Assembly (NCBI GenBank): GCA_937957805.1
Contig: CALFXW010000245.1
Coordinates: 1-22,246 of the forward strand
Length of the DNA stretch: 22,246 nucleotides
Direction of reading: 5' to 3'
Source: an uncultured Sphingopyxis sp.
GTDB lineage: Bacteria > Pseudomonadota > Alphaproteobacteria > Sphingomonadales > Sphingomonadaceae
Part shown: one piece after another, positions 1 to 8,060 of the stretch
Layout of the letters: every line of letters starts with the position of its first letter
Position numbering within the stretch: position 1 is the stretch's first letter
The notes under the pieces: generated by a model
What the model was told of the DNA's origin: nothing
Databases searched by the model: none
What the model saw: only the letters and a program-made list of their open reading frames with translations
Program-made: the position numbers and the translations under genes

Positions 1-1477
1 GCTCGCCCATCCGGAGCGGACAGCGGCGCTGGTTCTGGTCGATGCGGCGGGTGCGCGTTGCTTTGTCCATCCGGGGCGCAAAGCTGCGCGCGGGCGAACG
101 CATCGCAGCGGCGGCGCTGGCAAGGTCGGGGTAAATTCCCGCCCCGCGCGCCGCCAGCATCGCCGCACCGAGCGCGGTGGTTTCGACCAATTGCGGCCGT
201 TCCACCTCCAGCGCCAAAATATCCGCCAGATCCTGCGCCATCCAGTCGTTGGCGCTCATCCCCCCGTCGATCTGCACGCGCTGCCACGGCGCGCCGTCGC
301 CGGCAAATGCTGCGGCCAGATCCTGCGTCTGGTGGGCCATCGCCTCCAACCCCGCGCGGACAATATGCGCGCGGCCGGTCGCAAAGCTAAGCCCGCTGAT
401 GGCCCCGCGCACGTCGCTGCGCCAATGCGGCGCGCCCAACCCCGACAGCGCGGGCACACAGGTGACCCCACCATTGTCGGGCACGCTGCGCGCCAGCCCC
501 TCACTCTCACCCGCATGGCTGAGGATGCCGATGCTATCGCGCAGCCATTGCATCAACGCGCCGGCAACAAAAACGCTCCCCTCCAGCGCATAATGGGTTT
601 GCCCGTCCGCTGCATAAAGGATGGTGGTGAGCAGCCGGTGCTGGCTCAGCCGTGGCGCGCGCCCCACATTGGTGAGGACAAAGGCACCCGTGCCATATGT
701 CGCCTTTGTATCGCCCGGCGACAGACAGGCCTGGCCGATGGTCGCTGCCTGTTGATCGCCCGCCGCGCCGCAAATGGCAATCGGCGCACCGAAATGCGCG
801 GCTGCGCTATGCCCCAGCGCCCCCGAACAATCGACGATTTCCGGCAATATCGTGCGCGGCACGTCGAACAGGTCGCACAGCCCCGCGTCCCAACCCCCGC
901 CACCTATGTCCATCAACATCGTGCGCGAAGCGTTGCTGGCGTCGGTGATATGCGCGCCGCCAGTCAGGCGATACAGCAGATAGGATTCGACGGTGCCGAC
1001 CGCTAACCTGTCCCCCGCCGCCGCCAGTTGCGGCCAGTTTTGCAGCGCCCAGCCGATTTTGCTCGCTGAAAAATATGGGTCGAGCAGGAGGCCGGTTTTC
1101 CCCTGCACCACCCGTTCATGCCCCGACGCTTTCAACGTCGCGCAAATATCTGCCGTCCGCCTGTCCTGCCAGACGATGGCGGGGGCGATCGGATCGCCGC
1201 TTTGCCTGTCCCAGAAAACCACGGTTTCGCGCTGGTTGGTGATGCCGATGGCGGTGATGCGATCTGCGCCGCCTGCGGCCTTGACCATTGTTTGCGCAGC
1301 ATGGAGCGTGCCCGACCATATCTCCGCCGCATCCTGTTCGACCAGCCCGTCGGCGGGGTAATATTGGGTAATGTCGCGCTGTTCGATGCCGTGGCAGGCC
1401 CCGTCCGCACCGAACAACATTGCGCGGGTCGATGTCGTGCCCGCATCAATCACCAAAATGCGCACATCATCCGCCAT
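1..1477 (-). CDS. glpK: Glycerol kinase, C-terminal end cut by the window edge
   Basis: Phosphorylates glycerol to sn-glycerol 3-phosphate with ATP in the cytoplasm, the entry step of glycerol use. The reading frame is open from ATG at 1477 to the window edge (492 codons), so at most a short tail is missing; the family is about 500 residues. FGGY-kinase features are clear: N-terminal phosphate-binding DAGTTSTRAMLF (residues 11-22), ITNQRETVVFWD (79-90), YFSASKIGW (135-143), GDQQAATIGQ (240-249) and the late IDGGMSAND. R83, E84, Y135 and D241 match the glycerol-binding residues known from E. coli GlpK. A GGAGG lies about 7 bases before the ATG and decides the start. The gene is divergent from the GST at 1578 with about 100 bases between. 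No glpF or glpD is visible in the window; they may lie to the left. Function is confident. Confidence 0.95.
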   Translation of the reverse strand, partial: MADDVRILVIDAGTTSTRAMLFGADGACHGIEQRDITQYYPADGLVEQDAAEIWSGTLHAAQTMVKAAGGADRITAIGITNQRETVVFWDRQSGDPIAPAIVWQDRRTADICATLKASGHERVVQGKTGLLLDPYFSASKIGWALQNWPQLAAAGDRLAVGTVESYLLYRLTGGAHITDASNASRTMLMDIGGGGWDAGLCDLFDVPRTILPEIVDCSGALGHSAAAHFGAPIAICGAAGDQQAATIGQACLSPGDTKATYGTGAFVLTNVGRAPRLSQHRLLTTILYAADGQTHYALEGSVFVAGALMQWLRDSIGILSHAGESEGLARSVPDNGGVTCVPALSGLGAPHWRSDVRGAISGLSFATGRAHIVRAGLEAMAHQTQDLAAAFAGDGAPWQRVQIDGGMSANDWMAQDLADILALEVERPQLVETTALGAAMLAARGAGIYPDLASAAAAMRSPARSFAPRMDKATRTRRIDQNQRRCPLRMGE

Positions 1478-1577
1478 ATCATCCTCCGCCACCGTGCCCC
1501 ATGGTATCGGCGCACGCGCCAAGCGCAAGTAGCGGCTGAAGCCTTGCCATGGCTGTGCCATCGCATAGGGTGGGGTG

Positions 1578-2258
1578 ATGGATGATGACAAAAAAATGCG
1601 GCTGTACAACTGCGCAGGCTCGCGCGGGCTGCGCGTTACATGGACGCTGGCTGAATTGGGCATGCGCGATGCGGTTGATTTGGTGATGCTGCCCTTTCCG
1701 CCGCGCGCGCATGACAAGGGTTATTTCGCGGTCAATCCGCTCGGCACCGTCCCCGCGCTGGAGGTTGGCGGCGAATATATGACCGAATCCAGCGCCATCT
1801 GCCAATATCTCGCGGAAAATTTTGGGGCGGGCGCGCTGGATGTTGCGCCCGGTTCGGTGGAACGCGCTGGCTTCCTCGACCTTCTCCACCACGCTGATGC
1901 GACACTGACCTTTCCGCAAACCGTCTATATGCGCTTTGCCCTGTTTGAACGCGACAAGGGGCTGGGCGAAGCTGGGGAGGCATATGGGACATGGTTTGCG
2001 CGCCGTCTGCAGAAAATCGACGCACGCCTCGCGACCCGCGAATTTCTGTGCGACGCGCGGCTCACCATCGCCGATATCGCAATTGGTTATGCGCTTTATT
2101 TGGCCACCCGCATCGGCCTGTCGCATCATTTGTCACCGCGTCTGGTCGAATATCTCGGCCAGTTACAGGCGCGCGCCGGATTTGCCGCCGCCCTCGCATG
2201 GGAAAGCGATGCGGCGGTGCGCGCGGGGCTGGGCAATTTGACCAATTTTTTACCCTGA
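1578..2258 (+). CDS. Glutathione S-transferase family protein
   Basis: A 226-residue cytosolic GST-type protein. The N-terminal thioredoxin-like half starts at MRLYNCAGSRGLRV and has the cis-proline/G-site pattern VPALEVGGEYMTESSAICQYL, where VPAL and ESSA contact glutathione in the family. The all-helical C-terminal half carries the N-capping box LTIADIAIGYAL. The likely nucleophile region is the Ser in AGSRG rather than a Tyr. Start choice is ambiguous: GTG 1575 directly precedes ATG 1578, and an internal ATG at 1596 would give the classical MRLY start. The substrate cannot be told from sequence. The stop codon abuts the next gene, so the two are probably co-transcribed. GST family is confident, the subclass is not. 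Confidence 0.88.
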   Translation: MDDDKKMRLYNCAGSRGLRVTWTLAELGMRDAVDLVMLPFPPRAHDKGYFAVNPLGTVPALEVGGEYMTESSAICQYLAENFGAGALDVAPGSVERAGFLDLLHHADATLTFPQTVYMRFALFERDKGLGEAGEAYGTWFARRLQKIDARLATREFLCDARLTIADIAIGYALYLATRIGLSHHLSPRLVEYLGQLQARAGFAAALAWESDAAVRAGLGNLTNFLP

Positions 2259-2276
2259 TTGGCTAAGTCTACGCGC

Positions 2277-3461
2277 GTGGGCCAATCGCATATATTTTTC
2301 TGGGTCGTTCCCATCCTTTACTTCGCGCTGGCGGCGGTATTTTTCTATGTCGCGCGCACCCACCGCGATAGTTCGAGCGCGTCGATGGCTGCGCGCGCCT
2401 TTACCATCGCGCTCATCGCCATATTGATTGATACGCAGCGCGACTGGTTTCCACCGGGATTTTTCGTCTTTGCCGTGCCGCTCCACTGGCTGGTCATCCA
2501 TTATTCGATGGACGCATTTTTGCTGCGCCATGGGCAAAGGCTGCCGGGTCGCGTGTGGCTGGTTTTTGCGCTCGGCCTCGCCATCAACCTGTTTTTTGCC
2601 TTTGTCATTCCGCGCGTTGGCGTGCGCGTCCCCAATAGTCAGGCCGTCGGTGCGGCGATTATTGCGCTCGGCCTCCCCATCCTCTGGCAGCATCGGCGTG
2701 GGCTGTTCGATCGGGCGATTGCTTGGGTCGTGGCGGGCAGCCTTGTCTGTTACCTCACACGCCTCGCGCTGTATTTCATGTGGGATTATGGCACCAGCTA
2801 TTCGACCAGCCCGACATGGTCACCCTATATGACGCTGTTTTATTTCACGTCGGGGATTATCGCGCTCGCCTCTGCGATGCTGCTCCTCCTCGCGATTACC
2901 GCTGACCTTATCGAACGCCACCACCAGACCGCAACGGTCGATGCGCTGACCGGGCTTGGCAACCGCCACATGCTCGACAAATTGGCAAGCGCGCATGCCG
3001 ATGGCAGCGCAAAATTGGGGGCAGTGCTCATCCTCGACCTCGACCATTTTAAGGCGGTCAATGATGCCCATGGTCATGATATGGGGGACAGGGTTCTGCG
3101 TGCTGCTGCACAGACCATCCGCAATTGCGCGGGCAACTTTGGGCATTTGGTACGCCTGGGCGGGGAGGAGGTGGCCGTGCTGCTGCGCGATTATCACGCC
3201 GATGCGGCGCCGCAGCTCGCCGAAGTTCTGCGTCAGGCGATTGCGCTGCAACATGTCGATGCGGCGGGGGGCATCGCGCCGGTGACGACCAGTGTGGGGG
3301 TGGCGATGGTTGACGCCTATGAGGGGCTGGGCGATGCCATGCGCCGGGCCGACATGGCGCTTTACGCTGCCAAAAATGGCGGGCGCGACCGGGTGGTGGC
3401 GTCAGGCGTCGGGCGTGGGGTAGCAGACAGCGGCCAAGTGCCGCGCTTTGCGTGGATGTAG
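2277..3461 (+). CDS. Membrane diguanylate cyclase (7 TM + GGDEF domain)
   Basis: Predicted inner-membrane protein that makes the second messenger c-di-GMP from two GTP. The first about 215 residues form seven hydrophobic segments (around residues 12-32, 46-58, 67-88, 99-118, 128-143, 152-173 and 190-214, counting from TTG 2259), a putative sensor with no named domain I recognise. The GGDEF domain follows directly: DALTGLGNRHML, then the metal-binding segment ILDLDHFKAVNDAHGHDMGD, then signature GGEEV at 301-305. GGEEF-type motifs are active in this family. The RxxD inhibitory site that normally sits before the signature is absent; GNFG is there instead. Start is uncertain: TTG 2259 abuts the GST stop, GTG 2277 is the commoner codon type, and neither has a clear ribosome binding site. 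It ends 33 bases before the DoxX-like gene. Confidence 0.88.
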   Translation: MGQSHIFFWVVPILYFALAAVFFYVARTHRDSSSASMAARAFTIALIAILIDTQRDWFPPGFFVFAVPLHWLVIHYSMDAFLLRHGQRLPGRVWLVFALGLAINLFFAFVIPRVGVRVPNSQAVGAAIIALGLPILWQHRRGLFDRAIAWVVAGSLVCYLTRLALYFMWDYGTSYSTSPTWSPYMTLFYFTSGIIALASAMLLLLAITADLIERHHQTATVDALTGLGNRHMLDKLASAHADGSAKLGAVLILDLDHFKAVNDAHGHDMGDRVLRAAAQTIRNCAGNFGHLVRLGGEEVAVLLRDYHADAAPQLAEVLRQAIALQHVDAAGGIAPVTTSVGVAMVDAYEGLGDAMRRADMALYAAKNGGRDRVVASGVGRGVADSGQVPRFAWM

Positions 3462-3494
3462 CCATGGTGGGTTGGGCGCGTTAAACTGCCGCTT

Positions 3495-3920
3495 ATGGAC
3501 ATGAGCCCGCCCAGCCCGCCGGATATTGCCAACAGCCCACTGCGCCGCGCGGCGCGCGCTTTCCTCATCCTTTTTTACGGCGCAGCGGGGGTGCTGCATT
3601 TGTGGAACCCGCGCCCCTTTCTGTCCATCATGCCGCCATGGGTGCCCGCGCCCGAATTGGTGGTTGCGCTGACCGGTGTTGCAGAATTGGCAGGGGCGGT
3701 CGGGCTGCTCATCCCCCAATTTCGTCGCGCGGCGGGGGCGGGGCTGGCGCTTTATGCTTTGTGTGTCTGGCCGGCCAATTTCCAGCATGCGATGCAGGAT
3801 TTGTCGCACGGCACCGGGCTTCCGGCATTCTACCACTTCCCGCGACTTGCCGCGCAACCGCTGATTATCTGGTTGGCATTATGGGCAGTAGATTTTTCCC
3901 CGGGCGTTAAAAAAGCATAA
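3495..3920 (+). CDS. DoxX-family membrane protein
   Basis: A 141-residue inner-membrane protein with four hydrophobic helices (about residues 20-38, 52-72, 79-95 and 118-134). The pattern FYGAAGVLHLWNPRPFLSIMP followed by a GVAELAGAVGLLIP helix and an ALYALCVWPANFQHAM segment is typical of DoxX/DoxD-like small membrane proteins. Their biochemical role is mostly unknown; some are linked to thiosulfate oxidation or redox balance. ATG 3495 is used, with another in-frame ATG two codons later. It follows the cyclase by 33 bases on the same strand and probably shares its transcript. A strong hairpin lies 110 bases downstream. Family is fairly sure, function unknown. Confidence 0.8.
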   Translation: MDMSPPSPPDIANSPLRRAARAFLILFYGAAGVLHLWNPRPFLSIMPPWVPAPELVVALTGVAELAGAVGLLIPQFRRAAGAGLALYALCVWPANFQHAMQDLSHGTGLPAFYHFPRLAAQPLIIWLALWAVDFSPGVKKA

Positions 3921-4119
3921 GAAAATTATACTTTTCAGTAATCATTTTGTGCAAGATAAGTATCGAAAATGGCGCGGGTTCAATGGCTTGCGACAGGATT
4001 AAGGCCGAACGGCACGTACGTTGGGGCCCGGGGGTGGCAGAAAGGCGCAGGGGACCGCGCTCTTTTGGCCACCCCCAATTTTATGGGCGATACTATATTG
4101 ATGGCGCTATGCCCGCGCC
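3921..4119 (+). other. Intergenic stretch with strong hairpin; possible terminator leader or small RNA
   Basis: About 200 bases between the DoxX-like gene and the next plus-strand gene. It begins AT-rich (3921-3965), with a weak promoter-like pair TTTTCA / GATAAG spaced 17, and then turns GC-rich. It holds the long hairpin listed separately at 4030-4076. No convincing protein-coding frame was found; open frames through here have no family resemblance or ribosome binding site. An unannotated small RNA running from about 3965 to the hairpin's T-run would fit this layout, but that is only inference. Confidence 0.4.
4030..4082 (+). terminator. Long GC-rich hairpin followed by T-run
   Basis: Left arm GGGGGTGGC (4030-4038) is the exact reverse complement of GCCACCCCC (4068-4076). 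Inside it, AAAG (4041-4044) can pair with CTTT (4062-4065) and GCGC (4045-4048) with GCGC (4057-4060), leaving an eight-base loop. AATTTT follows on the plus strand, as in an intrinsic terminator. It could end the GST/cyclase/DoxX transcript or a small RNA. The T-run is short, so termination strength is uncertain. Confidence 0.5.
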
Positions 4120-4560
4120 ATGCACGCCACCCACATCCAGCGCTTGATCTCCATTCCCTATTTCCTGCTTGGCGGGTGGTGCCTCCTCGCACCGCATATG
4201 GTCGAACGATGGACGATCAACCCGCCCTATCAGCATTTGTCCACCACCAGCGCGCTGTTGATTGGCTGTTTTGGCGCACAGGCGGTGCTCGGCGGCATAT
4301 TCATCTGGTTCAGCCGTTGGACGCGCGCGACTTTCCTCGCCTATGCGCTCTCGCTGCTCCCTTTTTTTATTTTCAACTATTGGTTTGTTTTCGTCGTGCC
4401 GGTGCTCAACGGATGGATGGCGCTGGATTTCGGAGCCAATGCGGCGATGCTGGGGTTAAGCCTGTGGGGGTGGCGAAAGGCGGGGGGGGAAAGCCGTTTA
4501 GGCGTGCCGCATGTAATCAGCGGCTCAGCATCCAGACGGCGCCACCCCCGGCCGCAATGA
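4120..4560 (+). CDS. Hypothetical 4-TM membrane protein
   Basis: A 146-residue protein I do not recognise by family. Four hydrophobic segments are visible (about residues 10-28, 43-62, 70-95 and 100-117), followed by a basic, disordered-looking tail rich in Arg, Ser and Pro. The tail is encoded where the gene overlaps the end of the convergent DUF1294 gene (4517-4560), so the last 15 codons are read on both strands and may be a recent read-through extension. Membrane location is inferred from hydrophobicity only. The hairpin upstream suggests it may have its own promoter near its start. Confidence 0.65.
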   Translation: MHATHIQRLISIPYFLLGGWCLLAPHMVERWTINPPYQHLSTTSALLIGCFGAQAVLGGIFIWFSRWTRATFLAYALSLLPFFIFNYWFVFVVPVLNGWMALDFGANAAMLGLSLWGWRKAGGESRLGVPHVISGSASRRRHPRPQ

Positions 4561-4825
4561 TCTGCAGTACCAATATCATGCACAGATCATTCGAAAATGG
4601 TTGCTTGCGCGTCTTGTGCCGGAACAGTGCGCGTCCGGCGTAGGCCCCAATCGTGCCGCCAAATAGTGCCAGCAGGAGCAGGGTTGATTCCTGCACCCGC
4701 CACTGCCCGCCTTCTGCCCGTGCCTTGTAAATACCAAAGGCGGCGAAGGCGAGGAAGTTCATAAAAATCAGGGCAGTGGCGATGTTGGCGGGTTGCAATA
4801 TGGCTGCCATATCGTTGTTAGTCAT
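4517..4825 (-). CDS. DUF1294 family small membrane protein
   Basis: A 102-residue inner-membrane protein. The segment FLAFAAFGIYKARAEGGQWRVQESTLLLLALFGGTIGAYAGRALFRHKTRKQPF carries the DUF1294 hallmarks: a TM helix, the K-A-R loop, W-R-V-E, then a Gly-rich helix closed by the RHKTRK basic motif. Function is not known. The start at ATG 4825 overlaps the last codons of thiC, so translation is probably coupled to thiC. A longer reading from 4873 would lie inside the thiC coding sequence and is less likely. It converges with, and overlaps, the plus-strand gene ending at 4560. No link of DUF1294 to thiamine is established. Confidence 0.85.
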   Translation of the reverse strand: MTNNDMAAILQPANIATALIFMNFLAFAAFGIYKARAEGGQWRVQESTLLLLALFGGTIGAYAGRALFRHKTRKQPFSNDLCMILVLQIIAAGGGAVWMLSR

Positions 4826-6710
4826 GTTCCCGATCACCAGCGCCCATATAGAGCTCGCGCCCGGTTTCGTCATAGACCTTGCTCATTTGGGCCATGCCGG
4901 CCTCGGCTTCTTCGGCGGCAATAAAGCCATCGGCACCCTGATTTTGCAGTTTCGCAAATTCCCGCACTTCCTGCGAAATCTTCATCGAGCAAAACTTTGG
5001 CCCGCACATGGAACAGAAATGCGCGGTCTTTGCGCCTTCTGCGGGTAGCGTCTGGTCGTGATATTGCTCCGCCGTGTCGGGGTCGAGGCTCAGGTTGAAC
5101 TGGTCACGCCAGCGGAACTCGAAGCGCGCTTTTGACAAAGCATCATCGCGCACTTGGGCGGCCGGGTGGCCTTTGGCGAGGTCGGCGGCGTGGGCGGCGA
5201 GCTTGTATGTCACCACACCGACCTTTACATCGTCGCGATCCGGCAGGCCCAGATGCTCCTTGGGCGTGACATAACAAAGCATCGCCGTGCCATACCATCC
5301 GATCATCGCAGCGCCGATGCCGCTGGTGATATGGTCATAACCCGGCGCAATGTCGGTGGTGAGCGGCCCGAGGGTGTAGAAGGGCGCTTCGCCGCACACG
5401 TCCAGCTGCTTGTCCATATTTTCCTTTACCTTGTGCATCGGGACGTGGCCCGGCCCCTCTATCATCACCTGCACATCCTGCGCCCACGCGCGGTGGGTCA
5501 GTTCACCCAGCGTGTACAGCTCGGCGAACTGTGCTTCGTCATTCGCATCGGCAATGCTGCCGGGGCGCAGGCCATCGCCCAGCGAATAGGCGATGTCATA
5601 GGCCTTCATAATTTCGGTGATGTCGTCGAAATGGTCGTAGAGGAAGCTTTCCTTGTGATGCGCGAGGCACCATTTCGCCATGATGGAGCCGCCGCGTGAG
5701 ACGATGCCCGTCACGCGCTTGGCGGCGAGCGGGACATAGGGCAGCCGCACGCCGGCGTGGATGGTGAAGTAATCGACCCCCTGTTCGGCCTGTTCGATGA
5801 GGGTGTCGCGGAAAATTTCCCACGTCAGTTCTTCGGCAATGCCGCCGACTTTTTCGAGCGCCTGATAAATTGGCACGGTGCCGATGGGGACGGGCGAGTT
5901 GCGGATGATCCATTCGCGCGTGTCGTGAATATTGCGACCGGTGGAGAGGTCCATGACCGTGTCCGCCCCCCAGCGGATGCTCCACACCATCTTGTCCACT
6001 TCGGATGCGACGTCGGACGCGACCGCGCTATTGCCGATATTGGCGTTGATCTTGACCAGAAAATTGCGCCCGATGGCCATCGGTTCGGATTCAGGGTGAT
6101 TGATATTGCTGGGGATGATCGCACGGCCGCGCGCCACTTCGTCCCGCACAAATTCGGGGGTGACATAATCGGGGATGGCCGCGCCGAAACTTTCGCCATT
6201 GCGGGCATATTGGGCGAGCCGTTCGCGACCCAGATTTTCGCGCACCGCCACATATTCCATTTCAGGCGTGATGATGCCCGCCCGCGCATAATGCATCTGG
6301 CTGACGTTTGCGCCCGGTTTTGCGCGCAGCACGCGTTGGCGCACATTGGGAAATGGCTCGACGCCCCCCGAACGGTCGGGGCCAAGCTGGCCATTATCCT
6401 CCGGCCGCAGTGTGCGTTGTGCCTTTTCCTCCACATCGCCGCGCGCCAGCACCCATGGGCGGCGCAGTTCGGCAAGTCCGCGCGCAATGTCAATCTGCGC
6501 CGCTGGGTCGCTATAGGGGCCGGACGTGTCATAAACGCGCACCGGCGGTTCGCCGCTCGTGGGTTCGAGCAGGATTTCGCGCATCGCCACGCGCACATCA
6601 GGGTTGCCGGGTGCAGCGACATGGATTTTGCGGCTGCCGCGAATGGGGCCGGTCGTAACCTGCGGCGGCTTGCCTTGTTGAGCATCGTTGCGGTCGGGAC
6701 GTTCGGCCAT
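4818..6710 (-). CDS. thiC: Phosphomethylpyrimidine synthase (HMP-P synthase)
   Basis: Radical-SAM enzyme that rearranges aminoimidazole ribotide into the hydroxymethylpyrimidine phosphate half of thiamine. The 630-residue length is normal for bacterial ThiC. Visible hallmarks are the N-terminal ThiC-associated region (GSRKIHVAAP, PVRVYDTSGPY), the barrel with MHYARAGIITPEMEYVA, NANIGNSAV, TVMDLSTG, TIHAGV, SRGGSI and MIEGPGHVP, and the C-terminal cluster motif CSMCGPKFCS (CxxCxxxxC, the ThiC variant that binds the 4Fe-4S cluster). A GGAAG lies just before ATG 6710. A TPP riboswitch sits about 50 bases upstream, so expression should fall when thiamine pyrophosphate is plentiful. It is the first gene of a unit with the overlapping DUF1294 gene. 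Confidence 0.98.
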   Translation of the reverse strand: MAERPDRNDAQQGKPPQVTTGPIRGSRKIHVAAPGNPDVRVAMREILLEPTSGEPPVRVYDTSGPYSDPAAQIDIARGLAELRRPWVLARGDVEEKAQRTLRPEDNGQLGPDRSGGVEPFPNVRQRVLRAKPGANVSQMHYARAGIITPEMEYVAVRENLGRERLAQYARNGESFGAAIPDYVTPEFVRDEVARGRAIIPSNINHPESEPMAIGRNFLVKINANIGNSAVASDVASEVDKMVWSIRWGADTVMDLSTGRNIHDTREWIIRNSPVPIGTVPIYQALEKVGGIAEELTWEIFRDTLIEQAEQGVDYFTIHAGVRLPYVPLAAKRVTGIVSRGGSIMAKWCLAHHKESFLYDHFDDITEIMKAYDIAYSLGDGLRPGSIADANDEAQFAELYTLGELTHRAWAQDVQVMIEGPGHVPMHKVKENMDKQLDVCGEAPFYTLGPLTTDIAPGYDHITSGIGAAMIGWYGTAMLCYVTPKEHLGLPDRDDVKVGVVTYKLAAHAADLAKGHPAAQVRDDALSKARFEFRWRDQFNLSLDPDTAEQYHDQTLPAEGAKTAHFCSMCGPKFCSMKISQEVREFAKLQNQGADGFIAAEEAEAGMAQMSKVYDETGRELYMGAGDREHD

Positions 6711-6759
6711 GCGCGCTTCCTTTGATGTTCGACAAAGGGATGCGGGGGTTTATCCATGG

Positions 6760-6855
6760 CCCGCTCCCTCCGCCCGCGTGAACGGGATCAGGTTCAACGG
6801 GTCATGGCAGCAGCCAAATCTCAGCCGATCATGCTCGGCCCCCCGGGGAAGGGGG
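6760..6855 (-). promoter_or_regulatory. TPP riboswitch (THI element) upstream of thiC
   Basis: Read on the minus strand, the stretch contains the two conserved blocks of the thiamine pyrophosphate aptamer: GGCTGAGAT (complement of about 6818-6826) and ACCCGTTGAACCTGATC (complement of about 6786-6802), followed by a short hairpin and the closing GGAGGGAG that can pair with CTTCC on the far side (about 6850-6855). The aptamer ends about 50 bases before the thiC start. The control mechanism, by ribosome-site masking or by termination, is not obvious; no clear T-run terminator follows, which favours translational control. Confidence 0.93.
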
Positions 6856-6910
6856 GATGATAGGGGGCGCGCATGCAATAGTCTAGCGCTGTCACAATCG
6901 CGCGCCGACA

Positions 6911-7975
6911 TTATGTGCGCGCGCTGCGCAGCATCTGATGGAGCAAGCCGGCCATCGTCACCAGCCATGCGGCGAGTGCGACAAAGATGATGGTGCGCGG
7001 CAACAGCAACAGGAAATCAAAACCGAAACTATGCGCCAGTCGATAGGTGGCGGTGGTGTACATGCCGAGCGGAAAGACCATCCCCCAAAAGGCAGGTTCA
7101 TAACGCAGCGGGTCGCGCTTCCAGCCATATCGCCACAGCATCAGGGCAAAAAGAAAGGGTATCCACCATGTCGCGATTGCCCAGAAAAACAGAGTGAAGC
7201 CGTGGATGAAGGGGAGGCATGACCCAAGCAACGGCCAATCCCCCGCCCGGTCGATCAGCGAAACCCCGGCCAGCGTTGTAATCGCCACTGCGCCCATGTT
7301 GATCCAATAGGGCGGGCCGAAATCGCCCGCGCTCATCCGCACAAAGGTCAACCGATAGAAAATGAGCGGGATAATCGCGAGGTAGAGCATCGCGCCGATT
7401 AGGAAAAAGAGGAGAGCGAGGAACATCAAAACCTCCCCACCCTCTCCCGCGCCAACCCCCAGCGCTGCGCGCAACACGACGAGCGATTGGGTTGCCACCG
7501 CCGCGATCAGCCATGCCCCGTTGATCCCGGCGGCAAGCGTCGGCTTGCGCGCGCGCACCGTGACGGCGGTGAAAAACCCGTACATGATGATGAGCCAGAG
7601 GCAGAGGGCGAACCACCACAGGGCGCTCGCCACCCCATGCCAGCCCGCGACTAACAGATTTTGTGTGCCAAATACTGCTGTCCCGGCAACGATGGTGAAG
7701 AAACCGGGCGCGCGCTGATGGTCGGACATGTCGCTCAGCAAATCCCCGCGAAAGGCAATGGCGCGGGTTAAGGTCAACAGCCAGAGCAGGGGATAGGCCA
7801 GCCAGTTCGCCCCCAGCAACAGTTGCGGGATATAGGCAAGGTGGAGCAATTTGGCGGCGATGGCGATGACGCCTGTGGCCATTACCAGCGCGAAATATCC
7901 GGGGAAAAGATAATGGGCGCTGGCCAACCAGTGGCGCTTTGCTGCACTGCCTGCGCGGATGATCGCTGCGCCCAT
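6911..7975 (-). CDS. TehA/SLAC1-family (TDT) transporter or channel
   Basis: A 354-residue polytopic inner-membrane protein with about ten hydrophobic helices. The opening FPGYFALVMATGVIAIAA, the mid-protein YWINMGAVAITTLAG and the late YEPAFWGMVFPLGMYTTATY are the repeated patterns of the tellurite-resistance/dicarboxylate transporter (TDT) family, which includes TehA and plant SLAC1 anion channels. The substrate cannot be read from sequence; tellurite resistance is only one historical phenotype, and anions or C4-dicarboxylates are equally possible. ATG 7975 is the start. It lies between the thiC leader and the HD-GYP gene, all on the minus strand; its stop is only about 55 bases before the riboswitch, so read-through into thiC is conceivable. 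Confidence 0.87.
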   Translation of the reverse strand: MGAAIIRAGSAAKRHWLASAHYLFPGYFALVMATGVIAIAAKLLHLAYIPQLLLGANWLAYPLLWLLTLTRAIAFRGDLLSDMSDHQRAPGFFTIVAGTAVFGTQNLLVAGWHGVASALWWFALCLWLIIMYGFFTAVTVRARKPTLAAGINGAWLIAAVATQSLVVLRAALGVGAGEGGEVLMFLALLFFLIGAMLYLAIIPLIFYRLTFVRMSAGDFGPPYWINMGAVAITTLAGVSLIDRAGDWPLLGSCLPFIHGFTLFFWAIATWWIPFLFALMLWRYGWKRDPLRYEPAFWGMVFPLGMYTTATYRLAHSFGFDFLLLLPRTIIFVALAAWLVTMAGLLHQMLRSART

Positions 7976-8060
7976 CGGTGCCCACCATTCCCAAATGAAA
8001 GGATGGCCAGACTAAATCCGTGACGGCAATATATTTTGACCTGCCGCAAAGTGCTCGGTG

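Noticed and set aside
240..270. Possible frameshift in glycerol kinase at a run of six C
   Set aside because: With all six bases counted the frame reads IDGGMSANDWM, the expected family motif, so the gene is intact.
5757..6757. Long open frames of over 300 codons overlapping thiC (one antisense, one in another frame of the same strand)
   Set aside because: They are shadows of thiC in GC-rich DNA; the thiC frame has complete family motifs and these frames show no recognisable fold.
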